Notes under the pieces: model-generated
What the model was told of the DNA's origin: nothing
What the model saw: the letters and a program-made list of their open reading frames with translations, nothing else
Databases searched by the model: none
NCBI RefSeq assembly: GCF_018138145.1
Contig: NZ_CP073104.1
Span: 1 to 64,000, forward strand
Reading direction: 5' to 3'
DNA length: 64,000 nucleotides
Source: Pseudomonas sp. SCA2728.1_7
GTDB lineage: Bacteria; Pseudomonadota; Gammaproteobacteria; Pseudomonadales; Pseudomonadaceae
Part shown: positions 25,706-34,096 of the stretch, piece by piece
Layout: every line of letters starts with the position of its first letter
Numbering within the stretch: position 1 is the first letter of the stretch
Made by a program: the position numbers and the translations under genes

Positions 25706-28126
25706 TCAGAAATCCCAGCGCGCCGTCAGTTGCAGGTTGCGCGGTTCGCCGTAGAAACCGGTGCCGAAGTTGCCAAGGCCCGTGTAGTAGCTCTTGTCGA
25801 AGAGGTTCTTGATGTTGAGCGAAGTGCTCAGGTGCTCGTTGAAGCGATAGCGGGCCATCGCATCGACCAGGTAGTAACTGTCCTGCGTGATGCGCACGTT
25901 CTGGTTGGCGCCGGGCTGGAATACGTCGCCGAAGAATTCGCTCTGCCAACTGACACCGCCGCCCAGCGTCAGGTTTTGCCAGACGCCGGGGAGGCGATAG
26001 CTGCTGAATACCCGCACCAATTGCTCGGGCGCGGTGGTTTGTAGAATCGAGGCGTACACCGGATCACCTTTGGCATCGCGGGTGTGGTTGTAGGCGTAGC
26101 CGGCGGAGAGATTCCAGCCGTCGGCGATTTCACCGGCCAGTTCGAACTCGAAACCCTTGGTCGTCGCGCCTTGCACGGCGCGGTACACCGCCTGATTGTC
26201 GAAGCCGCTGACCTGTTCGGCGACGTTGTCCTGCTCGATGCGGAACACGGCGAAACTGGCGTTGAGCCGTCCGTCGAAGTACTCGGCTTTGATCCCCGCT
26301 TCGTAGCTGTCGCCTTGCACCGGGTCGAGTATCTGGCCCGTGGCGTCCTTGCTCAGTTGCGGTTGATAAATGCGCGTGTAGCTGGTGTAGAGCGAGTACA
26401 TGTCATCGAGGTCGTAGACCGCACCCGCATAAGGTGTGACCACCCCGGTCTGGCGGTAGCCGTCGCGGACATTGGCCGTATTCGGGTCGCTGTAATCGAG
26501 ATGATCGCTGGCGCTGAAATCGCTGACCCGTACGCCGAGGATCAGCGCCAGATTGTCGCTGGCCATGAAGCGCGTCGAGACGTAAGCGCCGGTCTGACGC
26601 TGGCGGATGGCGTCCGTGCCGATCTGCGGGATATCGGGTTTGGCGTACTCGCCATGCCAGTCGAAAATACTACCGTTGAGCGGCGGGTACACCGAGCCGT
26701 AGACCGGGTTGTTTTGACGGGTGTTCATCGCCATGAAACCGACAAGTAATTGATGCTCGCGACCGAACAGGCTGAACGGCCCGCCGAGGTTGAGATCGAC
26801 ATTGTCTTGCACCTCGTCGCCCTTGAATTTACCCATGTACAGAAACATGCCATCGCCGCTCAGCGGGTCCGGATTGCCGCCGCTGGCGGAGCCGAGCAGG
26901 GTGTCGTGCTCGCGGTGTTTGCGGTCGTAGCTGAGCTTCAAAACCCAGTCATTCTGCAGTTGCCGGGTGAGGGCGGCGAACAGCGTCTGGTTGATGAAAT
27001 CGCGGCGGCTCCAATCGGTGGCGGGGTTGAACGAGCGCGAGAAATTCGTCCGTGAACCGTCGCTGTAGAACATCGGAAAACCGGTCCAGGTGGCACCGCG
27101 TGAGCGGGTGTTCTGTTGGTCGAAACCCAGCGTCAGCAGAGTGTCCGGGGTCAGGTCGGCTTCGACGATGGCGTAGGCGATGTCCTTGCTGTTCTGGTAG
27201 TGATCGGCGTAAGCGCTGCGTTCCTGATGGACGCCGACGAAGCGTGCGCGCAGGTTGTCGTTCAGCGGCCCTGCGATGTCGAATTCGCTGCGATAGTTGT
27301 CCCACGAACCGACGCTGGCGCTGAGTGCGGCTTTGACGGTGGGCGTCGGCCGTTTGCGGATCAGGTTGACCGTGGCCGACGGGTCGCCCGAGCCGGTCAT
27401 CAGGCCCGTGGCACCCTTGATGATTTCGACGCGGTCGAAGATCGCCATATCGGTGCTGGTGGTGCCGTAATCGTAGACGCCGTCGTAATCGGTGTTGACG
27501 CCGTCGTACTGGAAATTGGTGATCGGTGCACCACGGCTGGAAAATTCCCAACGCTCGCTGTCGTAGTTCTGCACGCTGATGCCCGGCGCGCGGCGCAACA
27601 CGTCGGCGATACCGTTGGCGCCCTGATCGTCGAGTTGCTGACGGGTGATCACCGTGACCGATTGCGGGGTCTCGCGCAGGGACAGCGGCAGGCCGGTGGC
27701 GGAGGCGCTGAGGCCGGTGGTGTAGGCGTGAGTGTCTTCGGTGATGGCGCCGAGGGTTTTGCCGCTGATGGTGGTGGCGTCCAGTTGCAGCGGATCCGCA
27801 GTGGCTGTGCTGCGCAGGACATAACCGCCGCCGCTCAGGCGCTGCGCTTGCAGGCCGCTGCCCTTGAGGAGGATTTGCAAGGCCTGTTGCGGGGTGTAAT
27901 CACCGCTCAGACCGGCGCTGCGTTTGTCTGCCGCCAGATCATTGTGCCCGGCGATAAACACGCCGCTCTGCTCGGCGAAATGGTTGAGCACTGTGACCAA
28001 AGAGCCGGGCGCCACTGCGTAATGCTGCTTCTGCACATCTGCCAGCGCCATCGACACGCACAACCCCGGCACGGCAGATGCCATGGCCAGAGCAAAACGA
28101 CAGCGGGCGAGGGTGGCGCGCAACAT
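25706..28126 (-). CDS. TonB-dependent siderophore receptor with signalling (STN) domain
   Basis: About 806 residues, outer membrane. Signal peptide (LCVSMALA) is followed by the N-terminal signalling domain (HYAVAPGSLVTVLNHFAEQSGVF, DYTPQQALQILLKGSGL) that contacts FecR-type proteins. The plug (LRETPQSVTVITRQQL, GANGIADVLRRAPGI, MTGSGDPSATVNLIRKRP) and a 22-strand barrel follow, ending in the Phe typical of outer-membrane proteins (LTARWDF). It takes up an iron chelate, probably a foreign hydroxamate siderophore. It stands downstream of the sigma and anti-sigma genes, 89 bases from fecR. Start ATG 28126; a TTG further upstream is in frame. Confidence 0.93.
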   Translation of the reverse strand: MLRATLARCRFALAMASAVPGLCVSMALADVQKQHYAVAPGSLVTVLNHFAEQSGVFIAGHNDLAADKRSAGLSGDYTPQQALQILLKGSGLQAQRLSGGGYVLRSTATADPLQLDATTISGKTLGAITEDTHAYTTGLSASATGLPLSLRETPQSVTVITRQQLDDQGANGIADVLRRAPGISVQNYDSERWEFSSRGAPITNFQYDGVNTDYDGVYDYGTTSTDMAIFDRVEIIKGATGLMTGSGDPSATVNLIRKRPTPTVKAALSASVGSWDNYRSEFDIAGPLNDNLRARFVGVHQERSAYADHYQNSKDIAYAIVEADLTPDTLLTLGFDQQNTRSRGATWTGFPMFYSDGSRTNFSRSFNPATDWSRRDFINQTLFAALTRQLQNDWVLKLSYDRKHREHDTLLGSASGGNPDPLSGDGMFLYMGKFKGDEVQDNVDLNLGGPFSLFGREHQLLVGFMAMNTRQNNPVYGSVYPPLNGSIFDWHGEYAKPDIPQIGTDAIRQRQTGAYVSTRFMASDNLALILGVRVSDFSASDHLDYSDPNTANVRDGYRQTGVVTPYAGAVYDLDDMYSLYTSYTRIYQPQLSKDATGQILDPVQGDSYEAGIKAEYFDGRLNASFAVFRIEQDNVAEQVSGFDNQAVYRAVQGATTKGFEFELAGEIADGWNLSAGYAYNHTRDAKGDPVYASILQTTAPEQLVRVFSSYRLPGVWQNLTLGGGVSWQSEFFGDVFQPGANQNVRITQDSYYLVDAMARYRFNEHLSTSLNIKNLFDKSYYTGLGNFGTGFYGEPRNLQLTARWDF

Positions 28127-28214
28127 GGAATTTCCGGGGGCAATCAACGAAATGAGGGCTGCTGAGGGTTAACCGAATGAACCCGCAAAAAGGGAACCGT
28201 GATGGGAGAAATCC

Positions 28215-29192
28215 TCAGGCTGTGGGTCCGACGCTGACCCACCAGTTGAAGGTTTTACTGATGCGGATCGGCAGTGCAGCTTCCAGCAGACGCAAGGCCT
28301 GATCGGTGTCCTTGAGCGGGAACGAACCCATCACCGGCAAGTTCGCCACCGTCGGATCACAATGCAGATGCCCCGGGCGATAGCGACTGAGTTCTTCGAT
28401 CAGCTCGCCCAGCGGCAAGTTATCGGCCAGCAACACGCCGCGCCGCCAAGCTTCGCGGGATGGATCCGCCACGGTCCGGGTGTTCAAGCGGCCTGCGCTG
28501 AACACCAGTTGCTGACCAGCCTGCACCACTTGGCTTGCGCCTTGGTGGTTAGTGGCTTCAACCGCGCCCTCGTAGACATTCAGCAGCGTGTTGCGATCCG
28601 TCTGACGCACGCTGAAACGCGTACCCAGCGCACGCATCCGGCCCTGCTCGGTCTCGACCCAAAAGGCGCGACCAAGGTCTTTCGCGGTGTCGATCAGCAC
28701 TTCGCCGGCGCGCAGTTGCAGCAAACGCTGGCGGGCATCGAAACGCACATTCAACGCGCTCAAGGCGTTGAGCCAGATTCGACTGCCGTCGCTTAGCGTG
28801 GCTTCGCGGCTTTCCCCGGTGCCGGTGGAGAGATCGGCGTTCAAGCGATCAACCGAGTCCAGCAGCGGTGTGTTGCGCCCGACCGCCCAGCCCGCCAGCC
28901 CGGTGGCCGCGAGGATCAGCAAGCCTTTAAGCGACTGACGGCGGCTGATCGAAGTGCGCGCGCTGTTGCGCAGGGTGTGGCTGACGGCTTCGCTTTCGCT
29001 CTGCAATGGCGCAAACCGCTGGCCAACCCGTTCGACATAGCGCCACGCCGCCTGATGCTCGGGACTTTGCGCCAGCCACGCCTGCCAACGCAGACGCTCA
29101 GGCTCGGCAACCTGCTCGTGATGCAATTGCACGTACCAGTTGGCCGCCTGCTCAAGGCTGGCGTGGCTGAGCGTATTCACCGGATTACTCAA
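28215..29192 (-). CDS. FecR-type anti-sigma / signal transducer
   Basis: 325 residues. The N-terminal DUF4880-type domain (EQAANWYVQLHHEQ, WLAQSPEHQAAWRYVE) binds the sigma factor. One transmembrane helix follows (LKGLLILAATGLAGWAVGR, about residues 88-106). The periplasmic FecR domain has TGTGESREATLSDGSRIWLNALSALNV and RAGEVLIDTAKD, and the C-terminal part contacts the receptor signalling domain. It overlaps the sigma gene by eight bases. It is the middle link from receptor to sigma factor. Confidence 0.92.
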   Translation of the reverse strand: MSNPVNTLSHASLEQAANWYVQLHHEQVAEPERLRWQAWLAQSPEHQAAWRYVERVGQRFAPLQSESEAVSHTLRNSARTSISRRQSLKGLLILAATGLAGWAVGRNTPLLDSVDRLNADLSTGTGESREATLSDGSRIWLNALSALNVRFDARQRLLQLRAGEVLIDTAKDLGRAFWVETEQGRMRALGTRFSVRQTDRNTLLNVYEGAVEATNHQGASQVVQAGQQLVFSAGRLNTRTVADPSREAWRRGVLLADNLPLGELIEELSRYRPGHLHCDPTVANLPVMGSFPLKDTDQALRLLEAALPIRISKTFNWWVSVGPTA

Positions 29193-29709
29193 TCAGCAAC
29201 CCGTCGAGTTCAGCTTCGAGGATCGCGCAATGCATCATCGCCTGCGCCAGATACTTCTTGATCATCCGCTCGCTGACGCCGATCTGTGCGGCGATCAGTT
29301 TGTACGGCATGCCGTGCAGTTGGGCGAGGATGAATGCCGCGCTGACCCGTTGCGGCAGGCGCTGGAGCATGGCGTCCACTTCGTGCAGGGTTTCGACGAT
29401 GATTGCCTGTTGCTCGGGGGAGGGCTGCAAGGCTGGCGGGCGGCTGGCGAGGGTGTCGAGCCAGGTCTGCTCGAGTTGCCGACGGCGCCAGTGATCGACG
29501 CACAATCCCCGGGCGATGGTCGCCAGATGGGAGCGCTCATGGACTTCGCCATTGAAGGCTTGCGGGCGCTTGAGCACGCGCACGAAGGTGTCGTGGGCGA
29601 GGTCGGCGGCATCCATCGCATTGCTCAGGCGTCGACGCAATAGCTCGTGCAGCCAGCGATGGTGGCTGAGGTAGAGATTTTGCACGAGCGAGGCATCGGC
29701 GACGGTCAT
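29185..29709 (-). CDS. FecI-type ECF sigma factor
   Basis: 174 residues. Sigma region 2 reads ADLAHDTFVRVLKRP and SHLATIARGLCVDHWRRRQLEQ. Region 4 reads LPQRVSAAFILAQLHGMPYKLIAAQIGVSERMIKKYLAQAM. This is the iron-starvation ECF group, which transcribes the gene of the partner receptor. It starts the sigma-fecR-receptor unit. A Fur-box-like site lies at 29787-29805, about 80 bases upstream, so iron-dependent repression is likely. Confidence 0.92.
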   Translation of the reverse strand: MTVADASLVQNLYLSHHRWLHELLRRRLSNAMDAADLAHDTFVRVLKRPQAFNGEVHERSHLATIARGLCVDHWRRRQLEQTWLDTLASRPPALQPSPEQQAIIVETLHEVDAMLQRLPQRVSAAFILAQLHGMPYKLIAAQIGVSERMIKKYLAQAMMHCAILEAELDGLLIE

Positions 29710-29786
29710 CAGCGCAAGCGTCCAGGGCGACCGTTACCGGTCTAAATAGGAATGGGTCGCGATTAAAGCAAAAGGACGGGGAGTGC

Positions 29787-29805
29787 GCAAATGATATTGG
29801 TTTGC
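29787..29805. promoter_or_regulatory. Possible Fur box before the ECF sigma gene
   Basis: GCAAATGATATTGGTTTGC matches 12 of the 19 positions of the Fur consensus (GATAATGATAATCATTATC), as many Pseudomonas Fur sites do. It is 78 bases upstream of the sigma start, in the right region for a promoter. The genes it would control (sigma, anti-sigma, receptor) are a classical Fur target set. Confidence 0.5.
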
Positions 29806-29880
29806 TTTTAGGTGGAGGGTTTTTGGTTTCTGGCTTGGCGTAGTCGTAATGACCAGTGATCCGCCACCTTGCTTGATTCG

Positions 29881-30014
29881 TGTGGGAGCGAGCGTTCCCT
29901 GGATATGTGGTCAACGCAAAACCCTGTGGGAGCGAGCTTGCTCGCGAAGACGTCGGCACAGTCGGAATCTGTATTGCCTGACATACCGCTATCGCGAGCA
30001 GGCTCACTCCTACA
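29881..30014. repeat. Truncated REP followed by a chimeric A/B REPIN
   Basis: A lone truncated REP half lies at 29881-29898 (TGTGGGAGCGAGCGTTCCCT). The doublet at 29925-30014 follows. Its left arm is type A (TGTGGGAGCGAGCTTGCTCG) and its right arm is type B (CGCTATCGCGAGCAGGCTCA then CTCCTACA). The region lies in the 329-bp gap 29710-30038 between the sigma gene and the methyltransferase end, which otherwise holds only the Fur-like site. Confidence 0.88.
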
Positions 30015-30038
30015 ATGGATGGTGGAAATTCTGCAAGC

Positions 30039-30707
30039 TCAGCGGCGCTCAGCCATCATCAGCAATGACTGTGGTACTCGGCTTTGCGGGTGTTGTGGCT
30101 CTTGCAGGCTGGCCAGTTGGAACCCGGCCATGTCCAGCGCATTAAGCCAGCTCGACAGTGTGCGGAAATACCAGGGCATCGGCTGCCACTGGCCCTTGAA
30201 CCCGGCGAAGGTTTCTTCGCGCCAGCCATCCTGGTAATCCCTAGCCGCCACAGCCCATGGATGCAAGGTCTGAATGACCAAACACCCACCGGCGCCCAGC
30301 AGCGCATTCATCGCGCAAAGCAACGGGATGATGTCCTGATGCAGCAATGAAAAATTGGCGCAAATCAGGTCATAGTCGCGACCGATGTCGATCTTGCCAT
30401 CGACCAGGATTTCATAAGAAGCGACATGCACCTGCGCCGTCCCCGCCAGACGCGCCGCTTCAATAAGCCGCGCATCGCCATCCACACCGACCGCATCAAT
30501 CCCGCGATCCGCCAGCGCCCGCAACAACCAGCCTTCGCCGCAACCCAGATCCAGCACACGCTGCGGCTGCCGGCTCATGATCGCCAGCAGAATTGCCTGA
30601 TCGGTAACCTGCTGACGGCTTTCGATGGCGCCGCTGCGGATCACTTCGATCCAGGCCTCAGCGTTGTCGTGCCAGCTCTGCAAAAGGCTGGATTCGGGGG
30701 AGGGCAT
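30039..30707 (-). CDS. Class I SAM-dependent methyltransferase
   Basis: 222 residues. Motif I is VLDLGCGEGWLLRALADRG, the acidic residue after strand 2 is GVDGDARLIEAA, and motif IV is DYDLICANFSLLH. These define the Rossmann-fold methyltransferases that use S-adenosylmethionine. The acceptor is unknown. ATG 30707 gives the normal start; the frame is open to 30923 but the added residues look like non-coding sequence. It has no operon partner. The nearest gene upstream on the same strand encodes a DUF6124 protein. Confidence 0.85.
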   Translation of the reverse strand: MPSPESSLLQSWHDNAEAWIEVIRSGAIESRQQVTDQAILLAIMSRQPQRVLDLGCGEGWLLRALADRGIDAVGVDGDARLIEAARLAGTAQVHVASYEILVDGKIDIGRDYDLICANFSLLHQDIIPLLCAMNALLGAGGCLVIQTLHPWAVAARDYQDGWREETFAGFKGQWQPMPWYFRTLSSWLNALDMAGFQLASLQEPQHPQSRVPQSLLMMAERR

Positions 30708-30896
30708 GACGGTGTCCACTGTATCGAAAACCACAGTATGGACGTTGATCGCCAGGCGAGCCTTACGCGCACCAATCGCAACCCTAAACAGTGACGAATG
30801 CTCACGGCGATTTGGATAGTAAAGAAGGTGACTGTGCGGATCAGCACGATGGCTTGATGGGTTTTGCTCATCAAGCGACGGAGGGGCGAAGCGAAA

Positions 30897-30919
30897 GTGA
30901 GGGGCAGGTAACCCCTCAC
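30897..30919 (-). terminator. Hairpin after the DUF6124 gene
   Basis: GTGAGGGG (30897-30904) pairs with CCCCTCAC (30912-30919) around a seven-base loop, 17 bases past the DUF6124 stop on the minus strand. The following bases on that strand are TTTCGCTTCG, only a weak U-run, so termination strength is uncertain. Confidence 0.5.
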
Positions 30920-30935
30920 TCATTCGGTCTGGTGA

Positions 30936-31301
30936 TTATTGCGGTACGCGCAGCTTGTCCAGCAGTCGATTGACCAACAGCTCGTTCAGCATGATCACCT
31001 GTTGCAGCGCCAGCAGCGGTTTGCGCTCCGGGCCGCCTATTGAGTTGGCGATGTTACCGGCCATGGAGTGGGCGTATGAAAGTGATTCGCAAGCTTCGAC
31101 CAACAGGGTTTCTTCATCCAGTGTGGGGTCGACCAGATAGACCGGGCGAAACGGGGGCGAGCCTGGTGGAGCGCCCAGGGCTTCGGGTCGCAGGTAGTAG
31201 TCGAGGGCGCGGTCGGTGGCTTCTTTGACCTTTTGCGGGTTAAGCGCGGGATCGTGAGGGATTGGATCGGTGGGCGGTGGATTTGGCGTGATCTTGAACA
31301 T
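30936..31301 (-). CDS. DUF6124 family protein
   Basis: 121 residues. The pattern MFKITPNPPPTDP, KVKEATDRALDYYL, LDEETLLVEACESLSYAHSMAGNIANS and RKPLLALQQVIMLNELLVNRLLDKL is the Pseudomonas DUF6124/DUF3077-like family. Members are common in fluorescent pseudomonads, often in several copies, and have no known role. The N-terminus is proline-rich and the C-terminal half all-helical. GGAG eight bases before the ATG supports the start. A long palindrome-rich leader lies upstream. Confidence 0.8.
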   Translation of the reverse strand: MFKITPNPPPTDPIPHDPALNPQKVKEATDRALDYYLRPEALGAPPGSPPFRPVYLVDPTLDEETLLVEACESLSYAHSMAGNIANSIGGPERKPLLALQQVIMLNELLVNRLLDKLRVPQ

Positions 31302-31700
31302 AGATAAAGCTCCAATTTGAAAAAATGGGAGCCATCACCCTCGCTACCAAACGGCGGGTGGCGGCCATGCGCGGGTTGGTAGACCGGTCAAATTGGGTAA
31401 CCCGGCGCTCACGGATGAGCCCCACGCATGCCCACCATACAAAGCCATACCTCAAAAAAAGGAGACAGCATCGACGGTGTCGCAACAACGACAATTTAAA
31501 GCGGGCTACCAAACCCGATCACTGTTCTGCAGTGACAGGCAAACGATATAGCCCGGCCCATAGCCGTGTAAGCCGGCGGATTCTGGCGTACGCGTAGGTA
31601 ACGACGCAAGGTGTTGTAGGGAGGATGGCGTAACGGTTTGTGTGCTTTAAACGCGATAACCGGATGACGTTTACCAATGGGCATTACCGAGCAATGAGAT
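31302..31700 (-). other. Leader region of the DUF6124 gene with repeated GCTACCAAAC motifs
   Basis: The gap 31302-31835 holds no convincing gene. On the plus strand GCTACCAAAC occurs at 31343-31352 and 31505-31514, and an inverse, imperfect copy (GGTTGGTAGAC) at 31374-31384. A small hairpin CACTG-CAGTG lies at 31520-31534. On the minus strand (DUF6124 transcript) an open frame runs from a TTG at 31512 to 31240, overlapping the DUF6124 start in another frame. Another, 31684-31496, contains RYLRVRQNPPAYTAMGR. I recall similar stretches before other DUF6124-like genes, so this may be a structured leader. That is a memory-based suggestion. Confidence 0.4.
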
Positions 31701-31862
31701 CTAAATTCAGGAGTTTTACGGACTACAATTTTGGGTGTAATGACCTACAGATCTGCAAGAATCCGCCGACTTGTCTGCCTTGAAACAAGATCCTATCGTT
31801 TGCCGGTCAAAACTTAATCACTTAAGCTGGTCAGCATGAATACACAACCTTCGGAGGCTCCG

Positions 31863-32009
31863 ATGGCCACCACCAGAAAGACCGACAAACCTAACAAAAA
31901 GGAAGTTCGTGATGAGCTGACATTCCTTGATGTTCGGCAAGCCGCGCGTGATGGGCAGAAAGTGTTCGATAAATTTGTGATCACTGGCAGGTTACCTATT
32001 ACAAAGTAG
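31863..32009 (+). CDS. Small putative antitoxin preceding a YafO-type toxin
   Basis: 48 residues from ATG 31863, which follows GGAGG at five bases. A longer form of 57 residues can start at ATG 31836. The protein is charged and Lys-rich at the N-terminus (TRKTDKPNKKEVRDE), then LTFLDVRQAARDGQKVFDKF. It ends six bases before the YafO-type gene, the usual antitoxin position and size ratio. It shows no resemblance to YafN (Phd-like), so if it is the antitoxin it is of another type. A short inverted repeat, CTTAA-TCAC-TTAAG at 31813-31826, could be its operator. Confidence 0.6.
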   Translation: MATTRKTDKPNKKEVRDELTFLDVRQAARDGQKVFDKFVITGRLPITK

Positions 32010-32015
32010 GCCTGA

Positions 32016-32435
32016 ATGCCAGCCATCAAGATTTCTGCGCTTTTTGAAAAAATCACTAACTGGCAAAACTTCGCTGCACATTTTTATAACTACAAGGTGT
32101 GCGGTGAATTACCCGGGATTTTCGGGCGTGACGAACGACTCGATCTGACCGATATGCACCATATCCACCTTGCCAGTACTTCGTCACTGCAAGCTCGATG
32201 GGCAAAAATAAATCGTCAGTATTACCGCACTGTATTGGTTGACGACGCTGATAATGACTTTTGGCTGATCTATGCCTATGACGCGTTTCGGGATGAATAT
32301 CTGTTACTGACGGTCACCGGCCCGGATGCCCATAACCGAAGCGAGTGGAGCTCATTTCTGCGCAATGTGCATTGCCAGATTGTTGAGCCTTGGACGCTGG
32401 GCAGGATTGCCTTTCCCGATTTGGACGATCTGTAA
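32016..32435 (+). CDS. YafO-family toxin (ribosome-dependent mRNA interferase)
   Basis: 139 residues, close to E. coli YafO (132). Shared features from my memory of YafO are a segment like YKVCGELPGIFGRDERLD (YafO: YKRDGVLPDIFGRD) and HHIHLAS (YafO: AHIHLA), then a C-terminal half of the same length. YafO cleaves mRNA on the ribosome downstream of the start codon. The preceding gene of 48-57 codons is the likely partner. The gene is monocistronic with it, between the DUF6124 leader and the GFA gene. The C-terminus (RIAFPDLDDL) differs from YafO. Confidence 0.75.
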   Translation: MPAIKISALFEKITNWQNFAAHFYNYKVCGELPGIFGRDERLDLTDMHHIHLASTSSLQARWAKINRQYYRTVLVDDADNDFWLIYAYDAFRDEYLLLTVTGPDAHNRSEWSSFLRNVHCQIVEPWTLGRIAFPDLDDL

Positions 32436-32462
32436 TTTGCAGTCGAGCAGAGGAGGTGTGAC

Positions 32463-32855
32463 ATGAATCGATTGACTGGCGGTTGCCTGTGCGGCGATGT
32501 CCGTTTCGAAGTGACAGGGCAGCCTTACCGCGTCGGCATCTGCCACTGCCTCGACTGCCGCAAACGCCATGGCGCGCTGTTCGGCACCTCGGCCATATTT
32601 CCCGAGGATGCGTTGAAGGTCACCGGCGAAACCCGCGACTACAACGGGCGCTTTTTCTGCCCGCGCTGCAGCTCTCCGGTGTTCACGCGTTCGGCAGATG
32701 AAGTAGAGGTCAACGTCGGATCGCTCGATGAGCCTAATCAGTTCAAACCCACCTACGAACTCTGGACCATCCGCCGCGAGTCGTGGCTACCGGCGCTTCC
32801 ACTGGCCCACCACTACGAGCGTGATCGCGAGAGTACAAGTCGCACAGAAGAATAA
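32463..32855 (+). CDS. GFA / CENP-V domain protein
   Basis: 130 residues. Zinc-ligand Cys residues appear in GGCLCGDVRFEV, CHCLDCRKRHG and FFCPRCSSPVFTR, the pattern of the glutathione-dependent formaldehyde-activating (GFA) family. Activity on formaldehyde is not established for most members. The start has a strong ribosome site (GAGGAGGTGTGACATG). It is single, 27 bases after the toxin gene and followed by a REPIN. Confidence 0.88.
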   Translation: MNRLTGGCLCGDVRFEVTGQPYRVGICHCLDCRKRHGALFGTSAIFPEDALKVTGETRDYNGRFFCPRCSSPVFTRSADEVEVNVGSLDEPNQFKPTYELWTIRRESWLPALPLAHHYERDRESTSRTEE

Positions 32856-32882
32856 TGGACGTGAGCCCCATCACATCCCCCT

Positions 32883-32971
32883 TGTGGGAGCGAGCCTGCT
32901 CGCGAAAGCGGTGGGTCACTCAGCTCAAGTTCAACTGACAGATTGCTTTCGCGAGCAGGCTCGCTCCCACA
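32883..32971. repeat. REPIN, type A
   Basis: The left arm starts TGTGGGAGCGAGCCTGCTCG at 32883 and the inverse right arm ends GCTCCCACA at 32971. It lies between the convergent GFA gene and hydrolase gene. Confidence 0.9.
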
Positions 32972-32999
32972 GGGGGGAAGTGTATGGCTGCCAATGATC

Positions 33000-33830
33000 T
33001 CAGCCGCGAATAAACGCCAGCAGATCCGCGTTAATCGTTTCGGCCTCCGTCGTCGGCATCCCGTGCGGGAACCCCGGATACGACTTCAGCGTGCCATTGG
33101 GCAGCAACTTCGCCGACAAAGGCCCCGAGTTCGCATACGGCACAATCTGATCATCCTCGCCATGCATCACCAGCACCGGCACCGTGACCTTCTTCAAGTC
33201 CTCGGTGAAATCGGTCTGCGAAAACGCGACGATCCCGTCGTAATGCGCCTTCGCCCCGCCAATCATCCCTTGCCGCCACCAGTTGGCAATAATCCCTTCC
33301 GATGGCGTGGCGCCCGGCCGGTTGTAGCCATAAAAAGGCCCGGTCGGAATGTCGCGATAAAACTGCGCGCGATTCGCCGCCAGTTGCGCCTGAAAGTCAT
33401 CGAACACCGACTTCGGCAAGCCACCCGGATTGCTCTCGGTCTGCACCATCAACGGTGGTACCGCACTGATCAGCACACCTTTGGCGACGTTGGCCTGACC
33501 ATGCCGGGCGATGTAATGGATCACCTCACCGCCACCGGTCGAATGGCCAACATGCACGACGTTCTTCAGACCCAGATGATTGACCACCGCCAGCGTATCG
33601 TCGGCGTAATGATCCATATCGTGGCCATCCCAGACCTGACTCGAACGCCCATGCCCACGGCGATCATGGGCAACCACCCGGAAGCCTTTGCCGAGGAAAA
33701 ACAGCATCTGCGCATCCCAATCGTCGGAACTGAGCGGCCAGCCGTGGTGGAAGTGGATCACCGGCGCGTCTTTCGGACCCCAGTCCTTGTAGAAAATCTC
33801 GACGCCGTCTTTCGTGGTGACAAATCCCAT
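33000..33830 (-). CDS. Alpha/beta hydrolase of the cofactor-free haloperoxidase / arylesterase type
   Basis: 276 residues. The nucleophile elbow is GHSTGGGE (catalytic Ser), the oxyanion region HHGWPLSSDDWD, and later VLVMHGEDDQIVPYANSG with the acid and SYPGFPHGMPTTEAE with the catalytic His. The order and length match bacterial non-heme chloroperoxidases and arylesterases (for example EstC- or CpoF-like). These have esterase activity and, with short acids, perhydrolase activity. It has no operon partner and is divergent from the molybdenum hydroxylase cluster. Confidence 0.9.
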   Translation of the reverse strand: MGFVTTKDGVEIFYKDWGPKDAPVIHFHHGWPLSSDDWDAQMLFFLGKGFRVVAHDRRGHGRSSQVWDGHDMDHYADDTLAVVNHLGLKNVVHVGHSTGGGEVIHYIARHGQANVAKGVLISAVPPLMVQTESNPGGLPKSVFDDFQAQLAANRAQFYRDIPTGPFYGYNRPGATPSEGIIANWWRQGMIGGAKAHYDGIVAFSQTDFTEDLKKVTVPVLVMHGEDDQIVPYANSGPLSAKLLPNGTLKSYPGFPHGMPTTEAETINADLLAFIRG

Positions 33831-34096
33831 GTTCGCAACTCCAGACCAATCTGATGGATAACCCGCGCGGTCAGCGCGGACCGGTTTCGCTCATGACGAG
33901 TTTTCCACTGCGATGGCTCAGTGCGAGCCGTTATCAACTGTAGGATTAATGTCGACATCTGCATGACCGGTGGTCGCAACGTCTGGCTTCGTGCGCAAAT
34001 TAGGCTTTGCTGAAAGGGATAAGCCGAGGCGTGCGTAGGCATTGATGGCCACAGCGACGCCCCTTCAGAACACCGTGAGTCTGAGGAATTTCCCCG

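Noticed and set aside
26084..28165. Several long plus-strand frames opposite the TonB receptor gene
   Set aside because: They are shadows of the receptor gene, which has full signal, plug, barrel and terminal Phe.
30708..30923. N-terminal extension of the methyltransferase frame
   Set aside because: No family resemblance and no ribosome site at 30923; the region also contains the hairpin at the end of the DUF6124 gene.
31814..32056. 80-codon minus-strand frame over the small antitoxin-like gene
   Set aside because: No ribosome site or recognisable family; it covers the plus-strand gene that has GGAGG and a toxin gene six bases further on.
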